In this document: one piece after another, positions 61,737-64,000 of the stretch
How the letters are laid out: every line of letters begins with the position of its first letter
Numbering within the stretch: position 1 is the stretch's first letter
Notes under the pieces: generated by a model
Database searches by the model: none
What the model was told of the DNA's origin: nothing
The model's input: the letters and a program-made list of their open reading frames with translations, nothing else
Made by a program: the position numbers and the translations under genes
From: Actinophytocola algeriensis
GTDB taxonomy: Bacteria > Actinomycetota > Actinomycetes > Mycobacteriales > Pseudonocardiaceae
Direction: 5' to 3'
Length of the DNA stretch: 64,000 nucleotides
Assembly: GCF_014203735.1 (NCBI RefSeq)
Contig: NZ_JACHJQ010000006.1
Span: 505,698-569,697 of the forward strand

Positions 61737-62424
61737 CCTCTCCGCGGGCTACGGGCCGGTGCCCGCGCTCGACGACGTGAGCCTCACCGCGGGGCACGGC
61801 GAGATCACCGCGGTGCTCGGCGCGAACGGCGCGGGCAAGACCACGTTGCTGCGCACCATCTCCGGGCTGGTCCGCGCGCGGTCCGGGACCGTGTCGCTCG
61901 ACGGCCGCCCGCTCACCGGCGTGTCCACCGAGGACCTGCCCGCGCTCGGGCTCGCGCACGTGCCGGAGGGCAGGGGCGTGCTCGCGGAGCTGACCGTCGA
62001 GGAGAACCTGCGGCTCGGCGCACTCGGGTCGCGGCGGAAGACGACCGCTGCCGACCTGCGCCGGATCTACGACCTGTTCCCGGTGCTCGCCGAGCGCGGG
62101 ACCGGGCTCGCGCACGTGCTGTCCGGCGGCGAGCGGCAGATGCTGGTGATCGGCCGCGCGCTGCTGTCGCGGCCGAAGGTGCTGCTGCTCGACGAACCGT
62201 CGCTGGGCCTCGCGCCCAAGGTCGTCGTGCAGATCTTCGAACTGCTCCGCGGGCTCGTGCGCGACGACGGGCTGACCGTCGTGCTCGTCGAGCAGAACGC
62301 GCGGAGCGCACTGTCCATCGCGGACCACGGTGTCGTGCTCAACCTCGGCAAGGTGGTGGTGCGCGACGACGCGGCCACCCTCGCCGCGGATGACGGCCTC
62401 CGCCACGCCTATCTCGGATTCTGA
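61720..62424 (+). CDS. livF: LivF-type ABC transporter ATP-binding protein
   Basis: 234 residues from GTG 61720, overlapping livG by 17 bases. Walker A GANGAGKTTLLR, LAHVPEGRGVLAELTVEENL (LivF hallmark), signature HVLSGGERQMLVIGRALL, Walker B LLLLDEPSLGLAP and LVEQNA. All motifs intact. Confidence 0.95.
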   Translation: MLTVDNLSAGYGPVPALDDVSLTAGHGEITAVLGANGAGKTTLLRTISGLVRARSGTVSLDGRPLTGVSTEDLPALGLAHVPEGRGVLAELTVEENLRLGALGSRRKTTAADLRRIYDLFPVLAERGTGLAHVLSGGERQMLVIGRALLSRPKVLLLDEPSLGLAPKVVVQIFELLRGLVRDDGLTVVLVEQNARSALSIADHGVVLNLGKVVVRDDAATLAADDGLRHAYLGF

Positions 62425-62435
62425 CAGGGGGCCTC

Positions 62436-63314
62436 GTGCAGCAACTGCTGACCACCGTGCTCACCGGCGTGACGCTGGGCGTGGTGTACGCCGCGTTCGC
62501 GCTGGCGCTCGTGCTGATCTGGCGGGCGACGCGGATCGTGAACTTCGCGCAGGCGCCCATGGCGATGATCACCACGTACATCGCACTGGTGCTGATCGAC
62601 GCGGGCTACTCGTACTGGCTCGGGTTCGCCGCCGCCCTGCTGTCGGGTCTCGTGCTCGGCGCCGTGGTGGAACGGTTCGTGGTCCGGTTCGTGTCCGGCA
62701 AGTCCGAGATCAACGCGGTGATCCTCACGCTCGGGCTGTTCATCGTGCTGCACGCACTGGCGGCCATCGTGTTCGGCTCGCGGTACCGGTCGTTCCCGGC
62801 GCCGTTCGGGTTGCGCGGCTTCCAGATCGGCGACACGACGATCGCACTGACCGGGTTCGGGGTGTTCACGGTCGTCGCGGTCGCCGTGGTCATGGTCGGG
62901 CTCGTGCTGCTGTTCCGAGGCACCGACCTGGGGCTGCGGATGCGGGCGTCGGCGTTCAACCAGGAGGTGTCACGCCTCCTCGGCGTGAAGGTCGGGCGGA
63001 TGCTGACGCTCGGCTGGGCGCTCGCCGCGCTCGTCGGCTCGCTGTCCGGGCTGCTGATCGCGGGCGGCGGCCTGGTCCACCCGTCCTACATGGACGGTGT
63101 GGTGGTGTACGGGTTCGTCGCCGCGGTGCTCGGCGGGCTCGACAGCCCGGTCGGCGCCGTGGTCGGCGGGCTCCTGCTCGGGCTGTCGCTGAGCCTGGTC
63201 AGCGGGTACGTCGGTTCGGAGCTGGTACCGCTCGCCGCGCTGGTGATCCTGATGGCGGTGCTGTTGCTCAAACCCGGCGGCCTGTTCGCGAGCGTCCGTG
63301 AGCGGAGGGTCTGA
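62436..63314 (+). CDS. livH: LivH-type ABC permease
   Basis: 292 residues from GTG 62436. Eight hydrophobic stretches with the LivH signature: GVTLGVVYAAFALALVLIWRATRIVNFAQ at the start, GLRMRASAFNQEVSRLLGVKVGRM (cytoplasmic coupling loop) and AAVLGGLDSPVGAVVGGLLLG near the end. Forms the membrane channel with LivM. Confidence 0.93.
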   Translation: MQQLLTTVLTGVTLGVVYAAFALALVLIWRATRIVNFAQAPMAMITTYIALVLIDAGYSYWLGFAAALLSGLVLGAVVERFVVRFVSGKSEINAVILTLGLFIVLHALAAIVFGSRYRSFPAPFGLRGFQIGDTTIALTGFGVFTVVAVAVVMVGLVLLFRGTDLGLRMRASAFNQEVSRLLGVKVGRMLTLGWALAALVGSLSGLLIAGGGLVHPSYMDGVVVYGFVAAVLGGLDSPVGAVVGGLLLGLSLSLVSGYVGSELVPLAALVILMAVLLLKPGGLFASVRERRV

Positions 63315-63315
63315 C

Positions 63316-64000
63316 ATGGTGCGCAGGCATCTGCTCCTCGCGCTCGGCGCGCTGGTGGTCGTCGTGCTCGTGCTGGAGACCACCAGCCAGTTCCGCAACG
63401 CGCAGTTCGCCGCCATGGCCTACTACGCGATCGCGGCGGCCGGCCTGACCATCCTCACCGGACTGAACGGTCAGCTGTCCCTCGGGCACGGCGCGCTGAT
63501 GGCGGTGGGCGCGTACTCGACCGCGCTCATGCTGCAGTCGCGGGAGGGAACGTTGCCACTGCTGGTGATCCTGGCACTGGCGACGGTGATCACGGTGGTG
63601 GTCGGCGCGCTCGTCGGCGTCGCCGCCGCGCGGTTGCACGGGCCGTACCTGGCGGGTGCGACACTCGCGCTCGCCGTCGCCATACCGGGGATCCCGCTGT
63701 ACTTCAGCGAGTGGCTCGGTGGCGAGCAGGGCCTGAACGTGCGGATGCCGGAGATCCCGGTCTGGCTCGCGGACGCGGCGTACTTCGTGACGGGCCAGGA
63801 ACTGACGCAGATCAGGTATCTCGCCTACCTGGGCTGGCTCGGCGTGATCGTGGTGTTCGTGCTGCTCGCGAACCTGTCGCGGAGCCGCGTCGGCCGCAAC
63901 TGGCAGGCGGTGCGGGACGACGAGGTGGCGGCCGAGCTGGCCGGCATCAACCTGGGCCGCGCGCGGGTGCAGGCGTTCGTCGTCAGCGCGGGGTGTGCTG
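63316..64000 (+). CDS. livM: LivM-type ABC permease (3' end cut by window edge)
   Basis: At least 228 residues from ATG 63316, one base after the livH stop. Hallmarks: AYYAIAAAGLTILTGLNGQLSLGHGALMAVGAYS and SRVGRNWQAVRDDEVAAELAGINLGRARVQAFVVSAG (EAA-like loop). The reading frame is open at the window end. A substrate-binding protein gene is expected downstream but is not visible. Confidence 0.92.
   Translation, partial: MVRRHLLLALGALVVVVLVLETTSQFRNAQFAAMAYYAIAAAGLTILTGLNGQLSLGHGALMAVGAYSTALMLQSREGTLPLLVILALATVITVVVGALVGVAAARLHGPYLAGATLALAVAIPGIPLYFSEWLGGEQGLNVRMPEIPVWLADAAYFVTGQELTQIRYLAYLGWLGVIVVFVLLANLSRSRVGRNWQAVRDDEVAAELAGINLGRARVQAFVVSAGCA

Noticed and set aside
1-64000. tRNA or rRNA genes, prophage, plasmid origin
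   Set aside because: Looked for cloverleaf arms, rRNA cores and integrase or replication motifs; none seen.

Overview
The window reads as chromosomal DNA of a high-GC Gram-positive actinomycete, most likely of the Pseudonocardiaceae/Actinosynnema-Lentzea type. The signs are very high GC with strong third-position bias, frequent GTG starts, an F420-type LLM oxidoreductase, MocR, LAL and PucR regulators, a class E/F sortase, a Thr-rich membrane-tethered ECF sigma factor, and many secreted hydrolases. I saw no tRNA, rRNA, phage, plasmid or CRISPR signature. The taxon is an inference from gene content and composition.

Layout. 0-6.9 kb: a receiver-PP2C phosphatase (cut by the window edge), a membrane protein with a lipase-like tail, an XRE/NB-ARC/TPR regulator and an alpha/beta hydrolase. 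7.3-13.2 kb: a divergent pair of secreted proteins (ThuA plus discoidin domain; a large nuclease/5'-nucleotidase). 13.3-22.3 kb: an LLM oxidoreductase, a tightly coupled esterase-esterase-ATP-grasp operon, AhpD-like/MocR, an Rnl2-type RNA ligase, and a TetR/SDR pair sharing an obvious operator. 22.3-27.6 kb: htpG-GNAT and a Tat-exported PHP metallohydrolase with a small Cys/His-tailed partner, followed by a decayed anchor-I gene. 28-34.9 kb: a frameshifted gene, a secreted TAP-like peptidase, GH97 alpha-glycosidase, a kinase remnant and a methyltransferase. 35.0-39.6 kb: a five-gene operon ending in an asparagine-synthetase-like enzyme that lacks the glutaminase cysteine. 39.7-44.8 kb: a three-subunit membrane formate dehydrogenase. 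44.8-46.9 kb: a PrmC-related methyltransferase with a structured leader. 47.1-51.3 kb: a sigma/anti-sigma fusion, a cell-wall protein, a sortase, a LuxR regulator and an ATPase-like protein. 51.3-58.2 kb: alcohol and acyl-CoA dehydrogenases, a LAL regulator, an acyl-CoA ligase and a QsdR-type repressor. 58.3-59.1 kb: a cutinase/PET-hydrolase homologue. 59.6-64.0 kb: a PucR regulator and a liv-type ABC transporter running off the right edge.

The strongest non-gene signal is a family of four related 230-370 bp elements (6864-7197, 27616-27981, 33834-34141, 59303-59530). The best copies have inverted ends GTGCTGTGTCCAC flanked by TA, as expected of IS630/mariner-type MITEs, and contain KGAF-type palindromes. 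One copy cuts a kinase gene at its Walker A motif, and at three boundaries the TA plus element end supplies the stop codon of a neighbouring gene. A second palindromic repeat with an exact 30-nt period lies at 48558-48637.

Other points worth attention: two promoters sharing GTYGTAAGG-N16-GCTC before the sigma gene and its neighbour; a possible attenuator leader before the PrmC-like gene; a polyester hydrolase with an intact triad; the three-gene ATP-grasp/esterase operon; and the operon with paired HDAS-motif proteins and a beta-lactam-synthetase-like enzyme.
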